Assembly (NCBI RefSeq): GCF_000003815.2 | Contig: NC_049985.1 | Location: 24,726,931-24,790,930 of the forward strand | Length of the DNA: 64,000 nucleotides | Direction: 5' to 3' | Origin: Branchiostoma floridae | Lineage: Eukaryota > Chordata > Leptocardii > Amphioxiformes > Branchiostomatidae | Program-made: the position numbers and the translations under genes | In this document: piece after piece, positions 47,003-58,498 of the stretch | Numbering within the stretch: the first letter of the stretch is position 1 | Layout of the letters: each line of letters opens with the position of its first letter | Notes under the pieces: generated by a model | The model's database searches: none | Told to the model about the DNA's origin: nothing | Seen by the model: only the letters and a program-made list of their open reading frames with translations

Positions 47003-47070
47003 GTTAGAAGACCTGTGATTGCCTTGTAGTGCCAAAAAACAGAAACAGTAGAAATGTCTGATAGTTAGAG

Positions 47071-48757
47071 TCCTTACAAGGCAACAGCTGACATATTTCA
47101 ATGTATATTTATGCACTTAAACAGGCAGATGCCCACTAAATGCACCGAAAAATGCCTGACCTCTGACCCATCAGCTGACCGAACAACTTCTGTCAATTGT
47201 TGTTGATAATAATTATGCTCTCTGACCCGTGTAGAGATGGCCCCGTGTTAACAAAGGAGTGCAACAGTTCGTTGATCCCATGGAACTCGGGCCCCGGGCG
47301 AGCGAAATTTTCAATATTAACATGCGACAAAACAGACAATCTAGATTGGTGAAGACTTTGCTTTCTTCAGTTTCAGTTTATAAATGACACCAGTATTACA
47401 AGTAGCCAGGGCTACTTGAATTACACTGAAGCTGACCCGCCTGCGAAGCTGAAAAATTGACCCTTGACTTCAAAACCGCACTACAGCCAAGTGAGAGGGC
47501 CTTGTGCTAGGACATGTCGACAAAAAAGTCTCAACTTTATATCCCCTGACAGCCACAAAAACTCAGCGTTTTGGCCCTAATCAGAAAGTAGAAACCCTCC
47601 TCTGTCGCACCCACCTCAAAACTGCCAGGATTTGTACCCATTTGACCAGGAAGAAATTCTTGAAGTTTTAGACCCTGAACTATATTCAATTTGCATGGCG
47701 GTTTGGCTGGCCGATCCCCTTATGTGAATTTGATGGGGAGACTTTCCAAAATGTGACTTCATCAAAAATATGTGAAAGGGATATAAAAAAAATGCGAAAT
47801 GTTTTGTGAAGTTACGAAATGTGAATAACACATACTTGCAAAATAGTGCCTAAATGTTGGAGGGAATATTTTAAAGAACAGAAAAGGGGGCGTTGTCACA
47901 GACAACTATACAATTAGTTGTCCTTACAAGGCAACAGCCGACATATTTCAATGTATATTTATGCATTTAAACAGGCAGATGCTCACTAAATGCACCGAAA
48001 AATGCCTGACCTCTGACCCATCAGCTGACCGAACAACTTCTGTCAATTGTTGTTGATAATAATTATGCTCTCTGCCCGTGTAGAGATGGCCCCGTGTTAA
48101 CAAAGGAGTGCAACAGTTCGTTGATCCCATGGAACTCGGGCCCCGGGCGAGCGAGATTTTCATTATTAACATGCGACAAAACAGACAATCTAGATTGGTG
48201 AAGACTTTGCTTTCTTCAGTTTCAGTTTATAAATGACACCAGTATTGCAAGTAGCCAGGGCTACTTGAATTGCACTGAAGTTGACCCGCCTGCGAAGCTG
48301 AAAAATTGACCCTTGACCTCAAAACCGCACTACAGCCAAGTGAGGGGGCCTTGTGCTAGGACAAAAAAGTCCCAAATTTATATCACCTGACAGCCACAAA
48401 AACCCAGCTTTTTGGCCCTAATCAGAAAGTAAAAACCCTCCTCTGTCGCACCCACCTCAAAACTGCCAGGATTTCTACCCATTTGACCAGGAAAAAAGTC
48501 TTGAAGTTTTAGACCCTGAACTATATACAATTTGCATGGCGGTTTGGCTGGCCGATCCCCTTATGTGAATTTGATGGGGAGACTTTCCAAAATGTGACTT
48601 CATCAAAAATATGTGAAAGGGATATAAAAAAATGCGAAATGTTTTGTGAAATTACGAAATGTGAATAACACATACTTGCAAAATAGTGCCTAAATATTGG
48701 AGGGAATATTTTAAAGAACAGAAAAGGGGGCGTTGTCGCAGACAACTATACAATTAG
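47071..48757. repeat. Tandem duplication, two units of about 850 bp
   Basis: Unit 1 is 47071-47920 and unit 2 is 47921-48757, joined head to tail. Both begin TCCTTACAAGGCAACAGC and end GACAACTATACAATTAG. They differ by scattered substitutions and a few small deletions, so the event is fairly recent. No supported gene within. Confidence 0.95.
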
Positions 48758-49176
48758 CAAATTGGGCAATGGTATGTCAGTATGTCAAAATGGCATTGTT
48801 ACGATTGAGGTTGGATGTTTATCTGCATCGCGTTTCATGCTTCACATTTCCCCAACGTTTCACATTTAAAATGTAACTTCGAAGTGTGTGAAATCATAAC
48901 TACGCTTCCGCCTGGACAGGGAAGTATGAAATTTATGAGAAAGCTTAACAAGAATTGGAACAACGGCAAACAGCAGAGCAATCACACCTGTTCCTGCCTC
49001 ACGTAGCAGAACAAAAATTTTGATCCCTTACAAAGTCCCCATCATCTTGCCTTAGTAATCGTTTAACGTTAGGTTAGAACAAGAAGGCCCCGATATTGTA
49101 CAGAGAAATAGCAAGAGCTGAAACGTGACGATACGACTTGTTTTAGGAGGGCGCCACACCTCTAATTACAAGCCGA

Positions 49177-49358
49177 AAGCTAAGGGCACAACCCGCCGTA
49201 CGTGCAATTTTTCCGTCTATGTTTTTTGCCACGTCCGCCACGTATTTCTGAAAACGTTCAGGCTGTACAGGGCAGGCGCGTCGCCCGCACTGGTACGTAC
49301 GGAGGGCGAATCCGCAGCCTGATGGCACACAAAGTTTTGCCTGCACGTAAAGTTGTAC
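49177..49358 (+). mobile_element. MITE family F1 (copy 3, truncated)
   Basis: Begins AAGCTAAGGGCACAACC and follows copy 2 through CTGTACAGGGCAGGCGCGTC, GGCGAATCCGCAGCCTGATG and CACGTAAAGTT, then stops. The right half and right inverted repeat are missing. Confidence 0.85.
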
Positions 49359-49866
49359 GGCAAATCGTTCATCTTTTTTTAAATTAATAATTGCGCATGT
49401 ATGCTATATAATATCGAAACTTAACAGATAACATTGCAAGTTTGATAGACTACAAATATGCGTATGAACGGGGCAGGTACTCACAGGTATGTTCTGTTGT
49501 TGACAAGCGCACGTCTTACCAGCTCGTTGTCCACTCTCCAACTGTGCAGTCAGAGTTGTCGGTCAGTCTGTTATGTATATGCATCAGTGTGCATGTCGTT
49601 CTATGATTGGTCAGATTTGACTCGTACGTTCTACCGAGTCACCCGCATAATTTGCTTTATGAAAGGGATGCTACGTGATTGGTTAAAATGGCATCTCTGA
49701 CCTTTGTGATTGGTTAAAATGGAATCTGTGTGTTTGATTGATCGCTGAGGCTCCGTCATGTGTAAATTGTCTATTGCATAGGGTCTAATGTTTGATACTT
49801 TAATATCTAATTTAAAATAGATAATAAGGAATTTTCTATACCAAACTCAGTTTTTATTTTGGAATA

Positions 49867-50088
49867 TAACGCTGGTTCACATTTATCCGATGGTATCCTA
49901 TACACTATCCGTTGTTTGTAAAAAAAAAGCGTATTTAAGGATTATGAAGTCGACTGACGGTGATTTCAAATCAGAACATTTTGAAAATATTGCAAATTTG
50001 AAACCACAGTCCGCAGATTTAATGCTCCTAAATGTGCTGTCTTTATAGACAACGGATAAATGTCACTCCGTGGATAGATTCTGTCACA
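49867..50088. mobile_element. MITE family F4 (copy 5, eroded)
   Basis: Left end TAACGCTGGTTCACATTTAT with TATCCGTTGTTTGTA; the right end pairs through GACAACGGATAAATGTCAC. The terminal AGCGTTA at the right is lost. Confidence 0.7.
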
Positions 50089-51067
50089 ATTCTGTCATTT
50101 GGCAAATTCTGCAGTCTGAGTCAATATTTTATCAAGTGTAAAAATTTCAGATATTAAGATTGGACGCTATCATGTTTTCATCATCTCGTTCAATAATCAA
50201 CAACTCGATATAAAGGCGATAATAAAGATGTATACTTCTGCCATCATACCAGGTAGCTACCAGCATTGTACAACACAACTGTGAAGCAGACCCCCCTTGT
50301 CAGTAGTAGTTAACCAGGTGCAGATAAAAACAACAACAACAAATGTTTCACAATCATATTTGACAATCATTTTTGACAATCAAATCCCTTTACGTTTGCT
50401 CAAATTATCTGAACCTACCACTAACGCACTCGCAAACACTAAAAAACTGTGGAACAGCTGGAAAAACAACGTGCACAAAACGATCTGAGAAAATCAAGCA
50501 ACATCTGCTTGGCGGTAACCAGTTACCGCAATGCCTAACACGCCAAAATAACGCAGACCCGGGTCAGTATACCGAACGACGCAGGGGTGATATCTGAAAT
50601 TATTACATTGATTGTAACAGCATGCGAACACTCATCACATCCGCCGATCACGCCGTCCACAGAGGTTACCCTCCGGTCACAAAGTAATGAAGACAATAAC
50701 ACAGATCCTCAAATGCCCGAAGCACTTTTGCCTGAACAATAAATGGAATCTTGATTATATACTCCCGATCACTCAGATAGAACAATGGAGGTTTGTGACA
50801 TGTCTGTGTGTGGACATCTGTGATTTCAAGTTTTGTTTCTAGACTTATACTTGTAGCTTTTAAACACCCCCACATCACCTGAAGTTGTTTGTGTTCGTAA
50901 CTTTGCTTTTCATTAACTCGAGGTGCAACTTTGGAATGCAAAACAAATAAAGAAAACGATACCAACCCTTCCCTAAAGCAGTTCTGTCTTATGTTTACAA
51001 TAGATGGAATGTTAATTATATACTCCCCAAATGGAATTAAGGCCCACCCTTTGTGGTTGTCGGGTTT

Positions 51068-52068
51068 GTCAATGAACCTTCGTCAAATGTTGTCTGTCCG
51101 TGAACATCTGTGCCTTTATGCCTTGTTTCTAGAACTCAGACTGACAGAAACTAAACGCAGTTCATGTATTGGTTATCAAACGACTAAAAACTGCTTCCCT
51201 CGGTTCATTAAAATGAGTAAAATGAAATTTCTGATCAAAAATTTTAGCGTGGAATGTTCACAACTTGTCCAGCAAGTACCTTCATTAAATAAATTGGCTT
51301 CAAAACACCCGGCAACTTTGCAACATGAGCTAAAATTAATCATTCAGGATGTTGAAAATGTTGATGTCTTGCCAGGTTTGTCCATAAGTTTGCTTTTCAT
51401 CCATATTTGTGAATGCTTGCATAATTGTGGTGGACACATTGTCCTCAGGGCAAAATACCAAAGTAAGTGTCATTATTCGTGTTAGTCAGATAGGTCAATG
51501 AACCTTCGTCAAATGTTGTCTGTATGTGAGCATCTGTGCCTTCAAGTTGTGTTTTTAGACCTCAGACTGAAAGAAACTAAACGCAGTACATGTATTGGTT
51601 ATCAAACGACTAAAAACTGCTTCCCTCAGTTCATTGAAATGAGTAAAATGAAATTTCTGATAAGAAATATTAGCGTAGAATGTTTACAACTTGCCAGCAA
51701 GTACGTCCATTAAATAAATTGGCTTCAAAACACCCGGCAACTTTGCAACATGAGCTAAAATTAATTATTCAGGATGTTGAAAATGTTGATGTCTTGCCAG
51801 GTTTGTCAAAAAGTTTGCTTTTCATCCACATTTGTGAATGCTGGCATAATTGTGGTGGACACATTGTCCTGGGGGCAAAATACCAAAGTGTCATCAGTCG
51901 TGTTATTCCGATAGGTAGATGAAAGCTCGTCAAATGTTGTCTGTGCATGAACCTTTGTGCCTTTTAGTTTTATTTCTAGACTTCAGACTGAGAGAAACTA
52001 TTGTACATGTAGTGGCTATCAAAAGAATAAAAACTGCTTCGTTCAATCCCATTATTTTGGAAATGAGT
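51068..52068. repeat. 426-bp tandem repeat, about 2.4 units
   Basis: GTCAATGAACCTTCGTCAAA starts at 51068 and 51494, and a diverged third unit begins at about 51914. Shared blocks are TATTGGTTATCAAACGACTA, CCGGCAACTTTGCAACATGA and AATGTTGATGTCTTGCCAGG. Parts of the unit also appear at about 50800 and inverted at 52680-52790. 426 is a multiple of three, so frames stay open across units (a 184-codon frame from 50931), but nothing resembles a known protein. Confidence 0.85.
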
Positions 52069-52071
52069 AAA

Positions 52072-52606
52072 GCCACAGCAAGTAAATCTTATGGATGACA
52101 TCCTCTGCAGATTGCAAAAATAGTGCTATAGGGCAAAAAAAAAAGATGGGTGAGAAAAAACCAGATGTCTACATTTTCAAAAATTGCCCCATAAAGTTGT
52201 GATGACTGTTGTAACAAGAATTAAAGGGATAGAACATGGTATCAGAGCCAACAAGGCATTCATTACTGTAGTCATGTACTGGTGTGGTAAAAGTGACACT
52301 AGTGTGGTGGACTGTCATCACCAACAAAGTTGGTAACCACACCCATGGCTTCCATATTAGTGTCACTTTTACAACTATCTAACAATTTTCATTTCTACAA
52401 CTACAGTTCTGGGTACCTCGCAAGTGTCAGTTCTACAAGTACAATTACTAGGCTACAACACAACATATTTGCTCATTTTGGTACTTTATCGTCATATTGA
52501 CCATCCCTGCAGTAGAAAAAAAATCTTGTTTTTTTCCCTGAAATCAGGCGATAATTAATGAGCATGCTGATTTCATCCATAAAATTTACTTGCTGTGGCC
52601 TAACTG
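52072..52606. mobile_element. Non-autonomous element, family F8 (copy 1)
   Basis: Inverted ends of about 33 bp: GCCACAGCAAGTAAATCTTA at the left and AAATTTACTTGCTGTGGC at the right, both with an adjoining ATGGATGACATC-type block. About 535 bp without an intact frame. Confidence 0.75.
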
Positions 52607-52808
52607 ACCTTTTGTGTTTCATACAGAAGGCAACTTTGTTTCATTGGCCAAACTGCAATACAGTTTTAGTCTTTTGATAAAAAGAAAATTTCAAACTTGT
52701 GGACACACCTGACAAAACATCCACATTTTTATCGTCCTCTATAATTGCTTTAACCCGTGTTGCAAAGTTGTGTGTTGTTTCAAAACCATAGCATTTAATT
52801 AAAGGAGG

Positions 52809-53016
52809 TAACATACATTCGCATAATTCCACCAGGTGCCATTATACCGCCACCTCAAAAAACGTTGTTATAGAGGCCTTCTCAAGATTGTCTCCAACAC
52901 GTAAATATCTGAATTGTTTTACATTTAGGATATTTAACATTCGGTATTCAAGATAATCTTGGGAAGGCCTCTATACTAATGAGGTGGCTGTATTATGGCA
53001 CCTGGTGGAATTATGA
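52809..53016. mobile_element. Full-length palindromic MITE, family F5 (copy 2)
   Basis: Matches 39144-39370: ACATACATTCGCATAATTCC, GGTGCCATTATACCGCCAC and TTACATTTAGGATATTTAAC. The right arm has lost about 15 bp near ACTAATGAGGTGG, so the fold is imperfect. Confidence 0.9.
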
Positions 53017-53659
53017 TAGTCGATGTTACATGTCGGTCATGCAGTTATGAACATTCTACCTAACATTTTGGATAAGGAATTTCACGTTAGGCCACAGCAA
53101 GTAAATTTTATGGATGACATCAGCGCGCGCATCAATTTTCACATGATTTTTTTTTCTTCTACAGGGATTTTCAGTCAGACGGTCACCGAAACGTCGGTGA
53201 GAATAAAGCAATGGTTGTGTAAAAAGAGTCTCTTTGTTCAGTGACGTAACGTTACCAACCTGATGAACTTATTCAAGGATGAACTATAAAGCTTTATGAC
53301 TTCATCACAGCTGTTGTATAGATATAACCACTGATGACACAGGTCCAGTGTGTATCTCTGTGTCTGTGTGTATGCGCGCAATGATTCATGTTATTCTTTT
53401 CAATTTTGCGTAGCTAAGTTCATATCATAACTGAAATTGTTATTACAGTACCCAAGTTAAACAATGAGTAGATCTTCAGCACTACCTTTACTATAATTAT
53501 GTGATTTATACATGAGTCTATGGTTAGCGATAGAAACAGCATAACGGGCTGAACCTAGCTAAGTTGACAAGTTCAAGGGCACATAAAAGAGGACAATCCT
53601 TTCTGACATATTTGTCAGAAAATAATATACGATAAATGTATCCACCGCACAGACAGATA

Positions 53660-53745
53660 CACACACACACACACACACACTGTGTGCACTATACAACACA
53701 CACACACAAAAACACACACACAAACAAACACATACACACACAACG
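53660..53745. repeat. (CA)n microsatellite
   Basis: Interrupted ACAC repeat; the Cys/Val-rich frames on the minus strand are its translation. Confidence 0.95.
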
Positions 53746-54011
53746 AACTGTCCTTGTTACTAAGCCTTACTGTCTGAGCATCACAAGTATTTATCACTTT
53801 TTTTAGGGAAGATAAGCATTATCGAGTCTATAGTTAACTAAGAATACACCATAAGGTTCCCAGATTTGTCTTCGGTCGTTAAATAATGTGAGGTATAATT
53901 GACAGGATGGCGTGTGTCTTGAGGGTACAAAATCTTTTGTGTCTTCATTGTGCCGAGATCATGCACATACAGACAATTTGAGAACGGTTCAGAACTCAGG
54001 GAGCTGTTTGT

Positions 54012-54235
54012 TAGGCCACAGTAAGTAAAACTTTTGGATGGCATCCGCGTGCTCATTAGTTTTTGCCCGATTTCAGAAAATAACAACAAGAAATTTTGTA
54101 TTCTTTGGATATGGTCAACATGACGAAAAGTTGCCAACATGAGCAAATAGGTTGTGTTGTAGCCTAATGCTTGAACTAGTAGTGACACTAGCGAGGTAGC
54201 CATGACTTCAGTTGTAGAAATGAAACTAAGATAGA
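54012..54235 (-). mobile_element. Family F8 fragment (one end)
   Basis: The reverse complement matches 52380-52606, including TTTCATTTCTACAACT, GGCTACAACACAAC, TTTGCTCATGTTGG and TTTTACTTACTGTGGCCTAA. A further isolated end lies at about 53089-53125. Confidence 0.7.
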
Positions 54236-54943
54236 TAGATTACATAGGTGGTGTTTATTGAGTAATCGCAGTGTCAGAGTTTCTTCTGCACTGAATTACA
54301 TCCAATTTATAAATGTTTCAAATTATGTTACTAGATTAGTTGGATACATAAAATTCAATTGAACCTGCTCTCCTGGTTGTAGTAAAGAATAATGTTTACA
54401 CTGGAAGGTATTATGTTTAAAAGTACTTGAGTCCCAACAATGTATATACGTCTTACATTTCACCATGTAATTATATTCACTTTCTATCCCATGTATGGTT
54501 TTAACTGTTTCATTAATAGATAGCCAGAACGCCTTTGGCTTTGTGCATGTGGTAAGAATATCGTTACTTGCCTTATGTCTGGTAATCTGAAGCAAACGTT
54601 CATATTTTTGCTACAACCAGCTACGTTTCATGGCCTACACATGTATTTATCATAAGTTTATAGTTTTATCATAGATTTACAGTAATTATTTAGTAAATAC
54701 CATCAATGTAAACATCTATTTATGAATATAAATGTAAAAAAAATTACGTTTGGCACCGCAACTGTAAACAGCGACACCTATTGCTGCAGTACAATGTGAA
54801 CCAGTCAGAATTTCCCTGAGTAGAGTGATGGACAATAGCCGAAATGTCGTATGATTAAAACATTTTATTGTGTACTAAGAATCTTGTTTTTGTCTTTTTT
54901 CCTCGTAACGGAAGAAAAAAAAACAGTATATATCCCTTCCACG

Positions 54944-54945
<2 letters not shown>

Positions 54946-55025
<80 letters not shown>

Positions 55026-55064
55026 CGTGTGTGTGTGTTTGTGTGTATGTGTGTGTGTGTGTGT
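54946..55064. repeat. (GT)n microsatellite in the left arm
   Basis: About 118 bp of GT repeat with a few interruptions. The right-arm counterpart (62300-62377) is shorter, showing length change since the duplication. Confidence 0.97.
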
Positions 55065-55408
55065 AGGTGCTATTCATTCAATGTCTAGAGCCCAGAGGAT
55101 TCCATTCGAAATTTCGACGCTATAGCCCATGCGGACATGACAAGAATGGATGAATGAGTGAGTGAATGAATGAATAGATGAATGAATCAATGAATGATGA
55201 AACGATCAACATGAATTACAAAAGCTAATCCGACATATTTGGCATTGTTAGCAATGTTAGCGAAACAACCAACGTAGCAACGGCACTGAATCACTGCACT
55301 CTTTAATTTCATTCTTGTATTCTTCCATGGAAACCTCTGAGCTCTAGGTATTTGCCGCAGAACAAGTATCCCGTTACAACCTTATGAGTTTCGTAAAGCT
55401 TTCTTGAA

Positions 55409-56677
55409 AAGGGGTGTGTACCGGTACAAAACCAGTTTTTGTCATTGGACTGGTCCAGAAAAACCGGACCTGAAAAAAATTGGTGAATCGGATGTTTGAC
55501 CTATTGGAAAATGAACAGATTATATGATTAGGCGTTCTTTTTCTTTTTTTTTTATTTATCTTTTTATTATTTTCGCATAAGGACAAACAAAGAATACATA
55601 CAAAGGAAATACCACGGATCCTGTGATGAAGAAGCAAGTAGAAAGAACGTAAATGGACTAATTCTTATGAATACAAATCCAGTAGTTATTACAAATAAAT
55701 ACGCAGATCGATATACAGAAATTATTCTGAACAAGGTGATAAAAGTAAACAAAACTGTAACACAAGATAATATGCTGGACATAAGGAAATTAATTTTTGT
55801 AACAAAATACAATCATGATAACATATGAATGAAAACAACAGAATTAAACAAGTTTACAATAATAAATGAATAATCAAGGGACAGTAGGAAACAGAGCTAA
55901 GCGAAGTGTCTCCCATTTTTTAAAATGATAATTCAGCTTTTGTTTTCTTACAGCAATGATGTATTCTATATGTTCATGGGTTTTTATTATATTCATAAAT
56001 TGCTTCATAGAGAGATGTTGCTGGTTGTTGTGCATTATAAAGTTTTTGGCAAGTAGGATTATCATGTTTAAAATTGGTGGATGGTCTAACCTAAACTCTC
56101 CCATTATCACATTCATCGCATCAAAATTATACTTTTGGAGAAAAATTGATTCTAGCCATTTTTGTGTTTTTGTCCACAACTCATGAACTCTGGGGCATTC
56201 CCAGAAAATATGTCGTATTGTTTCTTCTTCAAGTTTACAGTGAACACACAATGGACTATCAGCAATTTTCCACCGATGCAACATTTTTCTTGTTGCCAAC
56301 GTTTTATGCACTATTTTGTATTGAAGTATTCTTAATCTGGGTGAAATCGTTGTTTTATAAATGATTAGGCGTTCTTGCGTTTGGGGCTTACTGGTCGAGA
56401 AAAATAAAAGCTAAGTAGAGTAGAATCTAAAGTCATTTCTCCCTATGTTTTACAGTCAATGGCACATATATGCCTTTTAGGATTTTAAAACGCCAGTGCA
56501 GTCGAATAAAATAGAAATAGATTTCTCTGTAGCGAAGTGGACCATTATTTTGAGTATCGTCCATCACAAGTCTTCACATTACTGAATCAGGTCCAGGTTC
56601 AGGTCCAGACCTGGACCTTATCCTCTGGACCTGAACCGGACCTGGACCTGAATTTTCTGTACCGGTACCCACCCCTA
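55409..56677 (+). mobile_element. hAT-like MITE F2 (copy 2) interrupted by a LINE
   Basis: Flanked by a perfect 8-bp duplication TTCTTGAA (55401-55408 and 56678-56685), as expected of hAT elements. Ends are AAGGGGTGTGTACCGG and CCGGTACCCACCCCTA. Without the internal LINE insert it would be about 430 bp, equal to the right-arm copy. Confidence 0.9.
55540..56360 (-). mobile_element. 5'-truncated LINE with RT zinc-knuckle, inserted in the MITE
   Basis: An 821-bp insert flanked by the 16-bp duplication ATGATTAGGCGTTCTT (55524-55539 and 56361-56376). The minus-strand tail is A-rich at 55540-55560. A 145-codon minus frame (56311-55874) contains WKIADSPLCVHCKLEEE and IRHIFWECPRVHELW, the zf-RVT pattern found at the C-terminus of L1/Tx1- or I-type LINE proteins. 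Only this end remains. The right arm has the empty site at about 61845-61860. Confidence 0.9.
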
Positions 56678-57183
56678 TTCTTGAATGATGGAAATATTTA
56701 AGTATTACTTGGATCAAAAATGCCCCCTAGCAGTCCATGTTATTATTGAATAAGAAATAGCTAATAATTGCAAAGACGACGTGAATTGCTAGGGGGCGTC
56801 AATGACACGTAACGAATATCCAAATTCCCAAATGACATTGGAAAGCCACTATTTCAGTTTCCAGGCCTGTGTCTAGTCAATCAATGGGAATAAAGCACAA
56901 CAAACACTAAAAATTGTTTAAATGATTTTTATGCGTAAACAAAGAGACTTATCAGCCAACATTGAGGACGAAATATTATAATGAGGTTGTTTATTCCGTG
57001 CTTAGACGATGCTTACTATCACAGAGGTGTCTAAATTTACATATGAATTTTACGGATTTGATACAATATACGTCTATAAGAAACATACGAGTTATACGAT
57101 ATTTTTTTACAATATTACCGTCTAGAAAAACTATATATACATATCTTCAATAAAACTAGCATGGATTTTGCATATTTCTTATT

Positions 57184-58265
57184 ACCTCCATGAAAAAATG
57201 GAGGTATAGTTTTGAGTGTGTCTGTGTGTGTGTGTGTCTGTGTGTGTGTCTGTCTGTGTGTCCGCATATTGTGGTCAGCATAACTTGAGAATCTTTTGAT
57301 GGACTACGATGATATTTGGTATGTGGGTAGGAGTTGGGAAGACGAAGGTCAAGGTCAATTTTGGGCCCCCTGGTATGTGACCTTGGTACTGCAGCGCAAC
57401 TTCCGGTTTTGCTATCTCGGTGTTCTGAACATGCTATGGTCAAGATTTTTAAGTATTAGATAGCTCTTGTGCTCAGGAAAGAATGACATAAGTTTGGGCC
57501 CCCTAGCGTCTAGTTTTGGGATAGCAGGGGCATTTTTGTCAAAAACTTCTGACGAGGATAACTCAAGAAGGGAATAACGGATTTTCATGATTTTTGGTAT
57601 GTAGGTACCTTAGACAATGTTGTACAAGATAAAATACTAATTATGCAAAATAGGAGTACATTTGCATAATTAATGAGAATATTCTATCATAGCAGTTTTT
57701 TCAATGTATCTCTTGTCCCGTACGTGATATGGTCGTGACATTTGGGTGGTAGATAGCTTTTAGCGTCATGACAAAGTGGGGCAAGTTTCAGTCTCCTAAC
57801 ATTCAATTGTGGAACTCCAGGGGCGTTTTTGTCAAGACACTCCAAAGAGGATAACTGCAGAAAAGAACGACGGATTACCTGCATTTTAGGCATGCAGGTA
57901 GCTTAGGCAAAGATGTTCATAATGATATACATGTTATGCAAATGATGACTGAATTTGCATAATTAATGAGGAAATTGTACAGTTCCATTGTTTTCAATAA
58001 CTGGACCTCAATACATGTAACACATGTTAATTATGATAGGTGGAATATAAGCAGATACCAAATATGGTAATGAGGAACTTATTTGCATAATTTATGTAAA
58101 AATTGCAAAACCTCTTTATGATTAATAATGGGAATTTTATAATTGTGACATGTGAACGTTAGTCAATGATTAACAACACCATGCATACATTATGTTAATG
58201 TCTTAGTCAATTGCATGAAATTTACGAAAGCTTTAAATTTTCATGGAGGTATGAGGTCGCCGAAC
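57184..58265 (+). mobile_element. Repeat family F7 (copy 4, longest)
   Basis: Begins ACCTCCATGAAAAAATGG and ends near TTTCATGGAGGTATGAGG, so its ends form short inverted repeats (TACCTCCATGAAA). The right arm has an uninterrupted sequence at the matching place (about 61033), so this is a clean insertion of about 1.08 kb. No coding capacity; (TGTGTGTCTG)n near its start. Confidence 0.8.
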
Positions 58266-58498
58266 TTCTTTAGTAACGAATCGATAAAATGCCGATTCCG
58301 TGAAATTCTCCCAAAACCACTCCATATCAAAGTATTGTATGAATCAAAAGAAAGTATTGCACAAGAAATCACTAATGGCTAAAAAAAAGGATATGGGTTG
58401 CTAGAAAGTTTCAACAATATAACAAAGAGATGTTATCGTTTTCCGAACAAATCAGTCAACATCAAAGACTAGATGTGATGTTGTAATGAGGTTGCGTT

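Larger units (their letters stand above)
54359..58498 (+). repeat. Left arm of a large inverted duplication
   Basis: Reverse-complementary to 60782-62970 at high identity. The outer edge is TTGAACCTGCTC at 54359; the inner edge is AATGAGGTTGCGT at 58498. It is longer than the right arm because of a LINE insert (55540-56360) and an F7 insert (about 57184-58265), and lacks about 36 bp near 58290. Short frames repeated in both arms (for example MRTKYYNEVVYSVLRRC) carry no known domain. Confidence 0.95.

Noticed and set aside
50931-51485. A 184-codon open frame as a host gene
   Set aside because: It lies on the 426-bp tandem repeat, lacks splice context and a known domain, and parts recur inverted nearby; listed as repeat only.
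53559-55125. Cys/Val or Thr/His-rich frames around (GT)n and (CA)n, repeated at 62209-62477
   Set aside because: Simple-repeat translations, present in both arms of the inverted duplication and differing only in repeat length.
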